A DNA stretch of 64,000 bases, taken from Massilibacteroides vaginae. GTDB taxonomy: Bacteria; Bacteroidota; Bacteroidia; Bacteroidales; Tannerellaceae. Below are positions 54,614 through 63,332 of this stretch, one piece after another (the stretch's first letter is position 1; each line of letters starts with the position of its first letter). The stretch is taken from positions 1,200,263 through 1,264,262 of the forward strand of contig NZ_FXDJ01000009.1 in NCBI RefSeq assembly GCF_900178525.1, given 5' to 3'. The notes below the pieces were generated by a model. It worked only from the letters and a program-made list of their open reading frames with translations, searched no databases and had not been told where the DNA came from. The translations under genes were made by a program, and so were the position numbers.

Positions 54614-54699
54614 CTCTTTCTGTAGCAGACTGAATAAACAACTCCCATTTTTGCAACTTTTTCTGTCAAATATTAAATAAGAAATAAGTACCCCTTCTC

Positions 54700-54707
54700 T
54701 AAATTTG
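54700..54707 (+). promoter_or_regulatory. Candidate -7 box of the aldA-lutABC operon
   Basis: TAAATTTG matches TAnnTTTG, 72 bp before the aldA ATG. The leader that follows contains the small inverted repeat TATCC-GTTTA-GGATA. No clear -33 box. Confidence 0.35.
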
Positions 54708-54779
54708 TAAATGACCGCTATCCGTTTAGGATATAGACGATTTAATTTATATTATTTAGCTACTTAAATTGGAGAACTT

Positions 54780-56216
54780 ATGAAAAGTCTGAAAATGTTT
54801 ATTGACGGTAAATTTATTGAAAACAATACCGGAAAATGGATCGATGTGTTAAATCCCTCCACAGAAGAAGTAATTGCTCGTCAACCGGATGGCACGGTGG
54901 ATGATGTTCGCAAGGCGATTGATGCTGCGGAAAAGGCACAAACTGCTTGGGAAAAGCTCCCGGCTATTCAACGTGCCGGTTATTTGATGCGTATTGCTTC
55001 CGGTATACGGAAAAGAGAGAAAGAACTGACTGATATTATTGTTGCTGAAGGTGGTAAAACACAAGGCTTAGCCAACGTTGAGGTTTTGTTTACGGCCGAC
55101 TACATTGAATACATGGCCGGATGGGCTCGTCGTTATGAGGGCGAAATTATTCAGAGTGATCGTCCGCTTGAAAGTATTTTTCTTTTCAAAAAAGCAATAG
55201 GTGTTACAACCGGCATTTTACCTTGGAACTTTCCGTTCTTCCTTATTGCCCGTAAAGCTGCTCCTGCACTGGTGACAGGTAATACGATTGTAGTTAAGCC
55301 AAGTCAGATTACGCCGATCAACGCGCATGTTTTTGCGGAAATAGTGGCGGAATCCGGTTTGCCGGCAGGTGTATTCAATTTGGTGAATGGGCGTGGTTCT
55401 GTGTTAGGCAATGAGTTGGCTTCAAATCCGAAAGTCGGCATGGTAAGTCTTACAGGAAGTGTAGAAGCCGGACAGCAGACAATGGCTGCCGCCGCTCCGA
55501 ATATAACGAAGGTTTCTCTTGAACTCGGAGGAAAAGCACCCGCGATTGTGATGGACGATGCCGATCTTGATCTGGCTGTTAAGTCGATCGTTGCTTCACG
55601 CGTAATTAATACGGGACAAGTGTGTAACTGTGCCGAGCGTGTTTATGTGCATAGTAAGGTAAAGGATCTGTTTATCGATAAGCTTGTAGCCGCTATGGGA
55701 GAGGTTAAAGTAGGCAACCCTGCCGAAGTGGCAGACCTTGATATGGGACCGCTTGTGGAAGCAAAAGCATTGACTACCGTTCATGAAAAAGTGGAAAAAG
55801 CAATAGAGCAAGGTGCGAAATTAGTTTGCGGAGGCAATAGAATAGGAAATAAAGGTTACTTTTACGAGCCGACAGTATTGATCAATGCCACGCAGAAGAT
55901 GGACATTATTCAGGAAGAGACCTTTGGTCCGGTTCTGCCCGTTGTGGAATTTACGGATATTGAAGATGCTATTGCCTGGGCAAATGATTGTGAATACGGG
56001 CTCACTTCTTCTGTATACACACAAAATCTGGACACTGCATTCAAGCTGGTTAGAGCACTCAAGTTTGGCGAAACATATATTAATAGAGAAAACTTTGAAG
56101 CCATGCAGGGATTCCATGCAGGCTGGCGCAAATCCGGGATAGGAGGTGCGGATGGCAAACATGGATTGGAAGAATACCTGCAGACACATGTAGTGTATCT
56201 CGAAACTAAAGCATAG
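54780..56216 (+). CDS. aldA: Aldehyde dehydrogenase, probably lactaldehyde dehydrogenase
   Basis: NAD(P)-dependent dehydrogenase of 478 residues. The catalytic Cys282 is in GQVCNCAERV, the general base Glu is in LELGGKAPA, and the cofactor loop is SLTGSVEAGQQ. The closest style is AldA of enteric bacteria, which oxidises L-lactaldehyde (from fucose or rhamnose breakdown) to L-lactate. That fits the lutABC genes starting 5 bp downstream, which oxidise L-lactate to pyruvate. Glycolaldehyde is an alternative substrate. Confidence 0.9.
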   Translation: MKSLKMFIDGKFIENNTGKWIDVLNPSTEEVIARQPDGTVDDVRKAIDAAEKAQTAWEKLPAIQRAGYLMRIASGIRKREKELTDIIVAEGGKTQGLANVEVLFTADYIEYMAGWARRYEGEIIQSDRPLESIFLFKKAIGVTTGILPWNFPFFLIARKAAPALVTGNTIVVKPSQITPINAHVFAEIVAESGLPAGVFNLVNGRGSVLGNELASNPKVGMVSLTGSVEAGQQTMAAAAPNITKVSLELGGKAPAIVMDDADLDLAVKSIVASRVINTGQVCNCAERVYVHSKVKDLFIDKLVAAMGEVKVGNPAEVADLDMGPLVEAKALTTVHEKVEKAIEQGAKLVCGGNRIGNKGYFYEPTVLINATQKMDIIQEETFGPVLPVVEFTDIEDAIAWANDCEYGLTSSVYTQNLDTAFKLVRALKFGETYINRENFEAMQGFHAGWRKSGIGGADGKHGLEEYLQTHVVYLETKA

Positions 56217-56221
56217 TTTAA

Positions 56222-56962
56222 ATGAAAGTAGGGTTATTTATCCCGTGTTATGTAAACGCGGTCTATCCCGAGGTTGGCGTTGCCTCTTACAAATTATTAG
56301 ATTATTTGGGGATTGATGTAGATTATCCTTTGGAACAAACCTGCTGCGGCCAGCCAATGGCCAACGCAGGTTTTGAAGACAAAGCGATTCCGTTGGCCGC
56401 TGAGTTCGACCGCATTTTTGACAATTACGATTATGTGGTGGGGCCTTCCGCCAGTTGTGTTGCGTTCGTTCGCGAACATCACCCGGACTTACTGAAGAAA
56501 GAAGGACATGCATGTCGTACAAGTGGTAAGATATATGATATCTGCGAGTTTCTGCATGATATCGTAAAAGTAGACAAACTGCCCGGTCGGTTCCCGCACA
56601 AAGTGAGCATACACAATAGTTGTCACGGCGTACGCGAATTACAACTTTCTGCAGCCAGCGAATTAAATATCCCCCGCTTTTCAAAAATTAAAGATCTGCT
56701 CTCTCTTGTGGAGGGAGTGGAGATTTATGAGCCGGATTATGTGGATGAGTGTTGTGGGTTCGGTGGTATGTTTGCCATTGAAGAACCTTCAGTTTCTGTT
56801 TGTATGGGACAAGACAAAGTGCATAACCATATACAAACGGGAGCGGAATATATTACAGGAGCAGACAGTTCGTGCCTGATGCATATGCAAGGGGTAGCTC
56901 AACGGGAAAAACTGCCGATCAAGTTTATTCATGTCACACAAATTTTGGCGTCCGGATTATGA
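56222..56962 (+). CDS. lutA: L-lactate utilization protein LutA (Fe-S, CCG domains)
   Basis: A cytoplasmic protein of 246 residues with two CCG domains, the cysteine-rich motifs TCCGQPM and DECCGFGG that bind iron-sulfur clusters. It resembles LutA (also called YkgE) and the GlcF subunit family. It works with LutB and LutC to oxidise L-lactate to pyruvate. Its stop overlaps the lutB start by 4 bp. Confidence 0.93.
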   Translation: MKVGLFIPCYVNAVYPEVGVASYKLLDYLGIDVDYPLEQTCCGQPMANAGFEDKAIPLAAEFDRIFDNYDYVVGPSASCVAFVREHHPDLLKKEGHACRTSGKIYDICEFLHDIVKVDKLPGRFPHKVSIHNSCHGVRELQLSAASELNIPRFSKIKDLLSLVEGVEIYEPDYVDECCGFGGMFAIEEPSVSVCMGQDKVHNHIQTGAEYITGADSSCLMHMQGVAQREKLPIKFIHVTQILASGL

Positions 56963-58356
56963 GTACGAAACACACAAAAGCCGCTGATCGCTTTATTGCC
57001 AATAAGGCGCAGGAAACATGGCATAATCAAACCTTGCATTTTGTTCGGGATAAACGGGATAAAGTAGCCATGCAATTACCTGAATGGGAAGAGCTGCGCG
57101 ATACTGCACACCAGATCAAGATGCATACCATAACACATCTGGATCAATATTTAGAGGAATTTTCCACCCAAGCAGAAGCAAATGGCGTGCGGGTTCATTG
57201 GGCGAAAGACGCGGAAGAACACAACCGGATCGTTTATACCATTCTGCATAGTCACCATGTAAAGAAATTGGTTAAGAGCAAATCTATGTTGACGGAAGAA
57301 TGCCATCTTAACCCTTACCTGATTGAACGGGGTATACAAGTGGTTGAAAGTGACCTCGGAGAGCGCATTCTCCAATTGATGGATCAGGCTCCGAGTCATA
57401 TTGTAATGCCGGCGATTCATCTGAAACGGCAAGAAGTAGGGAAACTTTTTGAAGAAAAATTGCAAACAGAAAAAGACAACAGTGACCCGACCTACCTTAC
57501 CCGTGCCGCGCGAGCGCATTTGCGTGAAGAATTTCTAACGGCCGATGCTGCAATGACGGGGGCTAATTTTGGTGTTGCCGCAACGGGAGATATAGTTGTT
57601 TGTACAAACGAAGGCAATGCGGATATGGGAACTTCCCTTTCTCCGCTGCATATTGTGTCGATGGGTATGGAAAAGCTGGTTCCCGACCTGAAATCTCTTG
57701 CCGTCTTTACCCGCTTACTTGCCCGTTCTGCTACGGGACAACCTGTGACGGCCTATACTTCTCACTATCGCAAACCCCGTGAAGGAGGTGAAATGCATCT
57801 GGTGATTGTAGACAATGGCAGAAGTGATACATTGGCCAACAGCGAACACATTCAAACCCTGAAATGTATTCGTTGTGGAGCTTGTATGAATACTTGCCCT
57901 GTTTATCGTAGAAGTGGTGGATATTCATACACCTATTTTATTCCCGGCCCAATCGGTATTAACCTGGGGATGCTTCGTTCTCCGGAAGAATATTCGGATA
58001 ACGTATCCGCCTGTTCACTTTGCTACTCATGCAATAATGTATGCCCCGTAAAAATAGACCTGGCAGACCAGATATACAGATGGCGGCAAAAACTGGATTC
58101 ATTCGGAAAAGCCGATCCGATGAAAAAAATAATGTCTGTCGGAATGGAATTTATGTTTAAACGTCCAACCCTGTTTCGTGCAGGACTGAAAATGGCACCT
58201 ATGCTTAACTACATGCCTCGTCCGTTTGTTTATAACGGATTGAATGATTGGGGAAAGGGTAGGGAATTACCTCGTTTCGCTTCCTCATCATTCGCTTCTC
58301 TGTGGCAGAAAGGAAAAGTAACAGGCGCAAAACAAAAACATACCGATCATGAGTAG
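56959..58356 (+). CDS. lutB: L-lactate utilization protein LutB (ferredoxin-type)
   Basis: An iron-sulfur protein of 465 residues. The N-terminal LUD-type domain includes MTGANFGVAATGDIVVCTNEG, and two 4Fe-4S sites follow: CIRCGACMNTCPVYR and CSLCYSCNNVCPVKI. This is the LutB/YkgF architecture. The ATG at 56959 is chosen because it overlaps the lutA stop (ATGA); the frame start at 56872 lies deep inside lutA. It overlaps lutC by 8 bp. Confidence 0.94.
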   Translation: MSTKHTKAADRFIANKAQETWHNQTLHFVRDKRDKVAMQLPEWEELRDTAHQIKMHTITHLDQYLEEFSTQAEANGVRVHWAKDAEEHNRIVYTILHSHHVKKLVKSKSMLTEECHLNPYLIERGIQVVESDLGERILQLMDQAPSHIVMPAIHLKRQEVGKLFEEKLQTEKDNSDPTYLTRAARAHLREEFLTADAAMTGANFGVAATGDIVVCTNEGNADMGTSLSPLHIVSMGMEKLVPDLKSLAVFTRLLARSATGQPVTAYTSHYRKPREGGEMHLVIVDNGRSDTLANSEHIQTLKCIRCGACMNTCPVYRRSGGYSYTYFIPGPIGINLGMLRSPEEYSDNVSACSLCYSCNNVCPVKIDLADQIYRWRQKLDSFGKADPMKKIMSVGMEFMFKRPTLFRAGLKMAPMLNYMPRPFVYNGLNDWGKGRELPRFASSSFASLWQKGKVTGAKQKHTDHE

Positions 58357-58927
58357 CAAAGCAGAAATAATAGCAAGAGTGAAGCAGCATATCAAAGAAA
58401 AACACGATATGCCGACTATAGAAATTAACGCAATACAGTATGCCGATAAAATAGCCCAATTCAAAAGCATACTTCAAACAACAGGAGGTGAAGCGATAGA
58501 ATTACAGCCCGACGAAAACCTCAATGAATTAATCCGCGCTCACTTTACAGAGGCAAAAAACATAGCCTCAAACTTGCCGGAAATCAGTTTAGCAACCATA
58601 AACCCGGACGAAACAGCCGATCCTCATTCGCTAAACCAAATAGATCTGGCCATAGTACGCGGAGAAATCGGTGTAGCAGAAAACGCCTGTGTATGGGTAC
58701 CACAACTGATGAAAGAACGCGTAATCTGTTTCATCGCTGAATATTTAGTCATCCTGTTAAACAAACAAGACATAGTCAATAACATGCACGAAGCATACGC
58801 ACAACTCAATTTTCACAATGCTGCTTTCGGCGTTTTCATCTCCGGCCCTTCCAAAACCGCCGACATCGAACAAGCCCTCGTAGTAGGAGCCCACGGCGCC
58901 AAAGGATTACTCGTCGTGTTGGTGTAG
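58349..58927 (+). CDS. lutC: L-lactate utilization protein LutC (LUD domain)
   Basis: The third component of the lactate oxidation complex, 192 residues with a LUD domain. Conserved segments are LAIVRGEIGVAENACVW and FGVFISGPSKTADIEQALVVGAHG. LutC proteins lack iron-sulfur ligands. It overlaps lutB by 8 bp and ends the operon; the repeat at 58954 follows 27 bp later. Confidence 0.93.
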   Translation: MSSKAEIIARVKQHIKEKHDMPTIEINAIQYADKIAQFKSILQTTGGEAIELQPDENLNELIRAHFTEAKNIASNLPEISLATINPDETADPHSLNQIDLAIVRGEIGVAENACVWVPQLMKERVICFIAEYLVILLNKQDIVNNMHEAYAQLNFHNAAFGVFISGPSKTADIEQALVVGAHGAKGLLVVLV

Positions 58928-58953
58928 AAAATTGCATAGTAATATCTTTTAAA

Positions 58954-59010
58954 ACATAAAGGATATTTTTTCAAAAATAACCTTTATGTTTGGAAAAATA
59001 ACCTTTATGT
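58954..59010. repeat. Dispersed AAAGG(A/T)TAT repeat, copy C: one forward and two inverted units
   Basis: A forward unit AAAGGATAT starts at 58958; inverted units ATAACCTTT end at 58985 and 59006, 21 bp apart. The first pair spans 28 bp. These intervals are the same as in copy A (15801, 15828, 15849). The flanks AACATAAAGG and CCTTTATGTTT can form a hairpin and may serve as the lutC terminator. Confidence 0.9.
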
Positions 59011-59115
59011 TTTTTGCCTTTGTAAGTGTTTGGTTTTCAGTGTAGTTGCGAGAGGGGTTTTTTGATCGTTTTTTTCTCTTTTTTTAGGGCTTGGAGGCTG
59101 ACTTCGTTTGGGGGA

Positions 59116-59149
59116 TTTGTAGAAAGCTAAGGTCTTTTTCTTATTTTTG
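59116..59149 (+). promoter_or_regulatory. Promoter of the NimA-like gene
   Basis: The -33 box TTTG is at 59116-59119 and the -7 box TATTTTTG at 59142-59149, with a 22-bp spacer. The box overlaps an in-frame ATG at 59147, which rules out that earlier start. Confidence 0.6.
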
Positions 59150-59176
59150 CAGATAACAGTAAAAGAGGGAGAAAGA

Positions 59177-59650
59177 ATGAAAACTTTAATTCACGAAGAC
59201 AAGGAGTTTATTGAGGCGGTTATTGCTAAATGCGAAGTTTGTTATCTTGGTATGGCCGATACTGACGGAACGCCTTATGTGCTGCCGATGAATTTCGGAT
59301 ATAAAGATGGGATTATCTACTTGCATTCTGCTCAGGAAGGGCGTAGTATTTCTATTTTAGAGCGTAATCCGAAGGTGTGTATAACGTTTAGTACGGATCA
59401 CGATCTTGTGTTTCAGCATCCGGAGGTGGCTTGTAGTTATCGTATGCGTTCGAAGAGTGTAATTGCTTGGGGTAAAGTTGAGTATGAGGAAGATTTTGAT
59501 AAGAAAACAGACGTGCTGAATATCCTGATGGCTCAATATTCGGACAAAGAGTTTCAATATAGTGACCCGGCTGTACGTAATGTGAAGATCTGGAAAATTG
59601 AGATGGAAGAGGTAACTTGTAAAGAGTTCGGTGCGCCACATAAAAAATAG
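59177..59650 (+). CDS. Pyridoxamine 5'-phosphate oxidase-like flavoprotein (NimA-type)
   Basis: A split beta-barrel protein of 157 residues that probably binds FMN. The features are VCYLGMADTDGTPYVLPMNFGY, IIYLHSAQEGRSISILERNP, and VIAWGKVEYEEDFDKK. These match the NimA-type subfamily, whose members reduce nitro-compounds or use F420/FMN; the natural substrate is unknown. The start at 59177 is set by the promoter box ending at 59149. Monocistronic. Confidence 0.88.
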   Translation: MKTLIHEDKEFIEAVIAKCEVCYLGMADTDGTPYVLPMNFGYKDGIIYLHSAQEGRSISILERNPKVCITFSTDHDLVFQHPEVACSYRMRSKSVIAWGKVEYEEDFDKKTDVLNILMAQYSDKEFQYSDPAVRNVKIWKIEMEEVTCKEFGAPHKK

Positions 59651-59753
59651 CAGGTTGTATAAGTGCGGATAAATTAGATATTTAATGTACTTTTGCCGAT
59701 ATAAAACGCGAATAATCCAACTAAATAAATCGCTTAGTTAGTAATAACAACAA

Positions 59754-61154
59754 ATGAACAACGAGACATTTGAAATGGTGGCCAAAACCCTATATGGGTT
59801 AGAAGAAATATTGGCCGGGGAGTTAATTGCCTTAGGGGCTAATGATGTGCAAATAGGCCGACGTATGGTTTCCTTTACCGGAGATAAAGAATTGCTTTAC
59901 AAAGCTAACTTCTGTTGCCGAACAGCCTTACGTATTTTGAAACCGATATACCACTTTAAAGCAAAAGATGCTGATACGGTATATAAAGAGGTGCAAACTG
60001 TTGTGTGGGAAAACTACATTTCTTTAGATAAGACTTTTGCTATAGACTCAGTGATTAACTCGGAAGATTTCAATCACTCTAAGTTTGTTGCGTATCGCAC
60101 GAAAGACGCGATTGTCGATTATTTTATGGATAAATACGAGAAGCGTCCGTCTGTTCGGGTGAATAATCCGGATTTATATATTAATATTCATATCTCTCAT
60201 AACGACTGTACGCTGTCTATCGATAGTTCCGGTGAAAGTCTTCACAAGCGTGGTTATCGTATAGAGCAGACCGAGGCTCCACTAAGTGAGGTGTTGGCTG
60301 CCGGGATGATTTTGAAAACGGGGTGGAAAGGAGATTCTAATTTTATTGATCCGATGTGTGGTTCGGGTACGCTGTTGATTGAAGCGGCTATGATCGCTCT
60401 GAATATTGCTCCGGGTATTCACCGTAAGGAGTTTGCTTTTGAAAAATGGATCGACTTTGATCAGGATCTTTTTGACCGGATATACAATGATGAAAGTGCA
60501 GAGCGTGAGTTTAAGTTTAAATGTATTGGTTCGGATATTTCGCCTATTGCGATTGATGCGGCTAAAGCCAATGTTCGCAATGCCGGACTGAATAAGTATA
60601 TCGACTTGGAAGTAAAGCCTTTTCAGCAATATGCAGAAGCACCGAAACCGGGTATCCTTGTTACAAACCCGCCTTACGGTGAGCGTATTTCTTCACGCGA
60701 TTTGATGGGACTTTACTCTATGATCGGTGAACGTTTGAAACATGTGTTTTTAGGTTATAAAGCCTGGATTCTTAGCTACAAAGACGAGTGCTTTGATAAA
60801 ATAGGTTTACGCCCGGCAGAGAAAATCAAGCTGATGAACGGCTCTTTGGAGTGTGAATACCGTTGCTATGACATCTTTGAAGGCAAGAACAAGGATTATA
60901 AAAAAGCCTTGAATGAGACTGAAGGAGGCAGAAAGCCGGAACGTAAAGATACCGGAATGAAGAAAGGGCGTGTAGATACTCCACAACGTCGTTTTGCTCA
61001 GGCACATCCGGAAGAAGATGATATGTACGAAACGTTTGTTACCCGTAAAAGTGCCGGTTATAAACAAGAAAAACCCCGGTTTAGGGATGATCCTTCCAGA
61101 AAAGGAACTAAACCCAAGAAACCTTTTAATAGAAGGGAAAGAGATGATTTTTAA
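59754..61154 (+). CDS. THUMP-domain 23S rRNA guanine-N2 methyltransferase (RlmL N-terminal-like)
   Basis: A SAM-dependent RNA methyltransferase of 466 residues. The N-terminal THUMP domain (about 40-160) is followed by the Rossmann core with FIDPMCGSGTLLIEAAM and the catalytic NPPYGERIS motif. This resembles the part of RlmL that makes m2G2445 in 23S rRNA. A basic tail of about 80 residues (PERKDTGMKKGR, KPKKPFNRRERDD) follows, likely for RNA binding. It overlaps the downstream peptidase gene by 11 bp. Confidence 0.9.
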   Translation: MNNETFEMVAKTLYGLEEILAGELIALGANDVQIGRRMVSFTGDKELLYKANFCCRTALRILKPIYHFKAKDADTVYKEVQTVVWENYISLDKTFAIDSVINSEDFNHSKFVAYRTKDAIVDYFMDKYEKRPSVRVNNPDLYINIHISHNDCTLSIDSSGESLHKRGYRIEQTEAPLSEVLAAGMILKTGWKGDSNFIDPMCGSGTLLIEAAMIALNIAPGIHRKEFAFEKWIDFDQDLFDRIYNDESAEREFKFKCIGSDISPIAIDAAKANVRNAGLNKYIDLEVKPFQQYAEAPKPGILVTNPPYGERISSRDLMGLYSMIGERLKHVFLGYKAWILSYKDECFDKIGLRPAEKIKLMNGSLECEYRCYDIFEGKNKDYKKALNETEGGRKPERKDTGMKKGRVDTPQRRFAQAHPEEDDMYETFVTRKSAGYKQEKPRFRDDPSRKGTKPKKPFNRRERDDF

Positions 61155-63306
61155 ATCGACAAAAACAATTTTTATTTGCCTGTTTGTTTTCTTTAGTTGT
61201 ATGGGAATGGAAGCGCAAGAAAAACAGTTAACCCTGCATGATCTGACCCCGGGAGGGAAGACGTATAGTAAGTTTACGCCCCGTACAATAAAACAACTTC
61301 AGTGGTACGGCAATAAGTATTTATATGTAAGGGGAGATAGCGCGTTCACTGCTCAGCCGGGGAAGAACGAAAGTTTAGCTTTTACTCTTGAGCAACTGAA
61401 TAAGGCGCTCGAAGTTTCGGAGTTGGATACAATTTCGTCTCTTCCTGCATTTTCTGTTCCGCAAAAAGCGATTCCTCAGCTTTTATTTGTCAGCAAAGGG
61501 CATCGTATTTTATATAATCCGGATGAAAATAAAATCAGTTCTTATTATAAGCAGGAAAAAGCGTGGGGCGACTATGAATTAGCTCCTAAAGGAGGATGGT
61601 TGGCTTTTACTGTAGGCAATAATATCGGGTTGCTTTCCGCAACAAAAGAAAACAGAACGGTTACCCGGGAATCCGAAGACGGGATTGTTTGCGGACAAGC
61701 TGTTCATCAACGTGAATTCGGTATCAACAAAGGACTATTCTGGTCTCCCGAAGGGAATGCTTTAGCGTTCTATCGTATGGACGAACGAATGGTAACGGAT
61801 TATCCTATCGTAGATATTGATCAACGCTATGCAATAGCCAAGCCTTTTAAATATCCGATGGCCGGAATGAAAAGTCACGAGGTGACTGTAGGCGTTTACC
61901 ATATTGCGAGCGGAAAGACTGTTTGGTTGGAAACCGGATTGCCGAAAGAGAAATACCTGACGAACATAGGGTGGAGTCCGGATGAAAAAAGCATTTATCT
62001 GGCAGAGTTGAACCGTGAACAAAACGAATTCAGCTTAGTTTGTTATAATGCGGAAACAGGAAAAAGAGAAAGCGTCTTATTCCAGGAGAAAAACGATCGC
62101 TATGTAGAACCGCAGCATCCGGTTTTATTTCTGCCCGGATCGAATGATCAGTTTATCTGGCAGAGCCAACGTGACGGATATAATCACTTGTACCTATATA
62201 ATACACAAGGAAAGTTATTGAAGCAATTAACATCCGGCGAGTGGATTGTAAAGGATATAGTAGGTTTTGACAAAAAAGGGCAACACCTGTTTGTTTCGGC
62301 TACAGAAGGAAACGGACGGGAAACGCATACCTGGAAAGTAAATTTAAAAAGCGGTAAACGTACTTCCCTTACAACAAATGGAGGCATACATACTACACAA
62401 GTAAGTGCCGATGGCGACTTCCTGATAGATATGCACGTTTCTCCTTCCATCCCACGGGATATTAACCTGCTTTCGGCAAAAGACGGTAAAGTAGTGAAGC
62501 AATTACTTTCTGCCTCGGATCCTTATAAGGGCTATGAATTGCCTGAAGTATTAATCGGGCAGATCAAGGCGGCAGATGGAAACACGGATTTGAATTACCG
62601 CTTGGTTAAACCGGTGGGTTTTGATCCTGCTAAGAAATATCCGGTCATTATTTATGTGTATGGTGGTCCTCATGCTCAGTTAATCACCGACCGTATGTTT
62701 TACGGCGCAGGAGGTTGGGATGTTTACATGGCACAAAAGGGATATGCGGTATTTACGGTAGACAGCCGTGGATCGGCAAACCGTGGATTCGCTTTCGAAA
62801 GCGTGATTCATCGTAATCTGGGTGTAAACGAAATGGCCGACCAAATGAAAGGGGTGGAGTTCTTGAAAGCTCAACCTTTTATTGATAGCGAACGCATCGG
62901 TGTTTATGGCTGGAGTTACGGTGGTTTTATGGCAACAAATTTGATGCTGACACACCCCGATGTGTTTAAGGTAGGAACGGCAGGAGGTCCGGTTATTGAC
63001 TGGTCAAACTATGAGATCATGTATGGAGAACGTTATATGGATAAGCCGCAAGATAATAAAGAAGGTTATGCCAACGCGAACCTGAAACTAAAAGCCGGCA
63101 ATCTGCAAGGACGTTTGTTGATGATTCATGGTGCGATCGATCCGGTTGTAGTCTGGCAGCACAGTCTTGGATTTATGAAGGCGTGTGTAGATGCCGGCAC
63201 CTATCCCGACTATTTTGTTTATCCTACTCATCAACACAATGTGATAGGAAAAGACAGGCCGCATCTTGCCGAAAAGATTGCCCGGTATTTTATAGATTTC
63301 TTATAA
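61144..63306 (+). CDS. Dipeptidyl peptidase IV (S9B serine peptidase)
   Basis: A periplasmic or surface serine peptidase of 720 residues that removes Xaa-Pro dipeptides. A signal peptide (FICLFVFFSCMGMEAQE) precedes the DPP IV beta-propeller (about 50-480). The alpha/beta-hydrolase domain holds catalytic Ser591 in GWSYGGFM, Asp666 in GAIDPVV and His698 in the HQHNV stretch. The ATG at 61144 gives the signal peptide; the frame start at 60994 lies within the upstream gene and adds no signal. The Cys in FFSCMG is a weaker lipobox alternative. Confidence 0.93.
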   Translation: MIFKSTKTIFICLFVFFSCMGMEAQEKQLTLHDLTPGGKTYSKFTPRTIKQLQWYGNKYLYVRGDSAFTAQPGKNESLAFTLEQLNKALEVSELDTISSLPAFSVPQKAIPQLLFVSKGHRILYNPDENKISSYYKQEKAWGDYELAPKGGWLAFTVGNNIGLLSATKENRTVTRESEDGIVCGQAVHQREFGINKGLFWSPEGNALAFYRMDERMVTDYPIVDIDQRYAIAKPFKYPMAGMKSHEVTVGVYHIASGKTVWLETGLPKEKYLTNIGWSPDEKSIYLAELNREQNEFSLVCYNAETGKRESVLFQEKNDRYVEPQHPVLFLPGSNDQFIWQSQRDGYNHLYLYNTQGKLLKQLTSGEWIVKDIVGFDKKGQHLFVSATEGNGRETHTWKVNLKSGKRTSLTTNGGIHTTQVSADGDFLIDMHVSPSIPRDINLLSAKDGKVVKQLLSASDPYKGYELPEVLIGQIKAADGNTDLNYRLVKPVGFDPAKKYPVIIYVYGGPHAQLITDRMFYGAGGWDVYMAQKGYAVFTVDSRGSANRGFAFESVIHRNLGVNEMADQMKGVEFLKAQPFIDSERIGVYGWSYGGFMATNLMLTHPDVFKVGTAGGPVIDWSNYEIMYGERYMDKPQDNKEGYANANLKLKAGNLQGRLLMIHGAIDPVVVWQHSLGFMKACVDAGTYPDYFVYPTHQHNVIGKDRPHLAEKIARYFIDFL

Positions 63307-63332
63307 GAAAAACGAATATAAAACAAGAAAAG

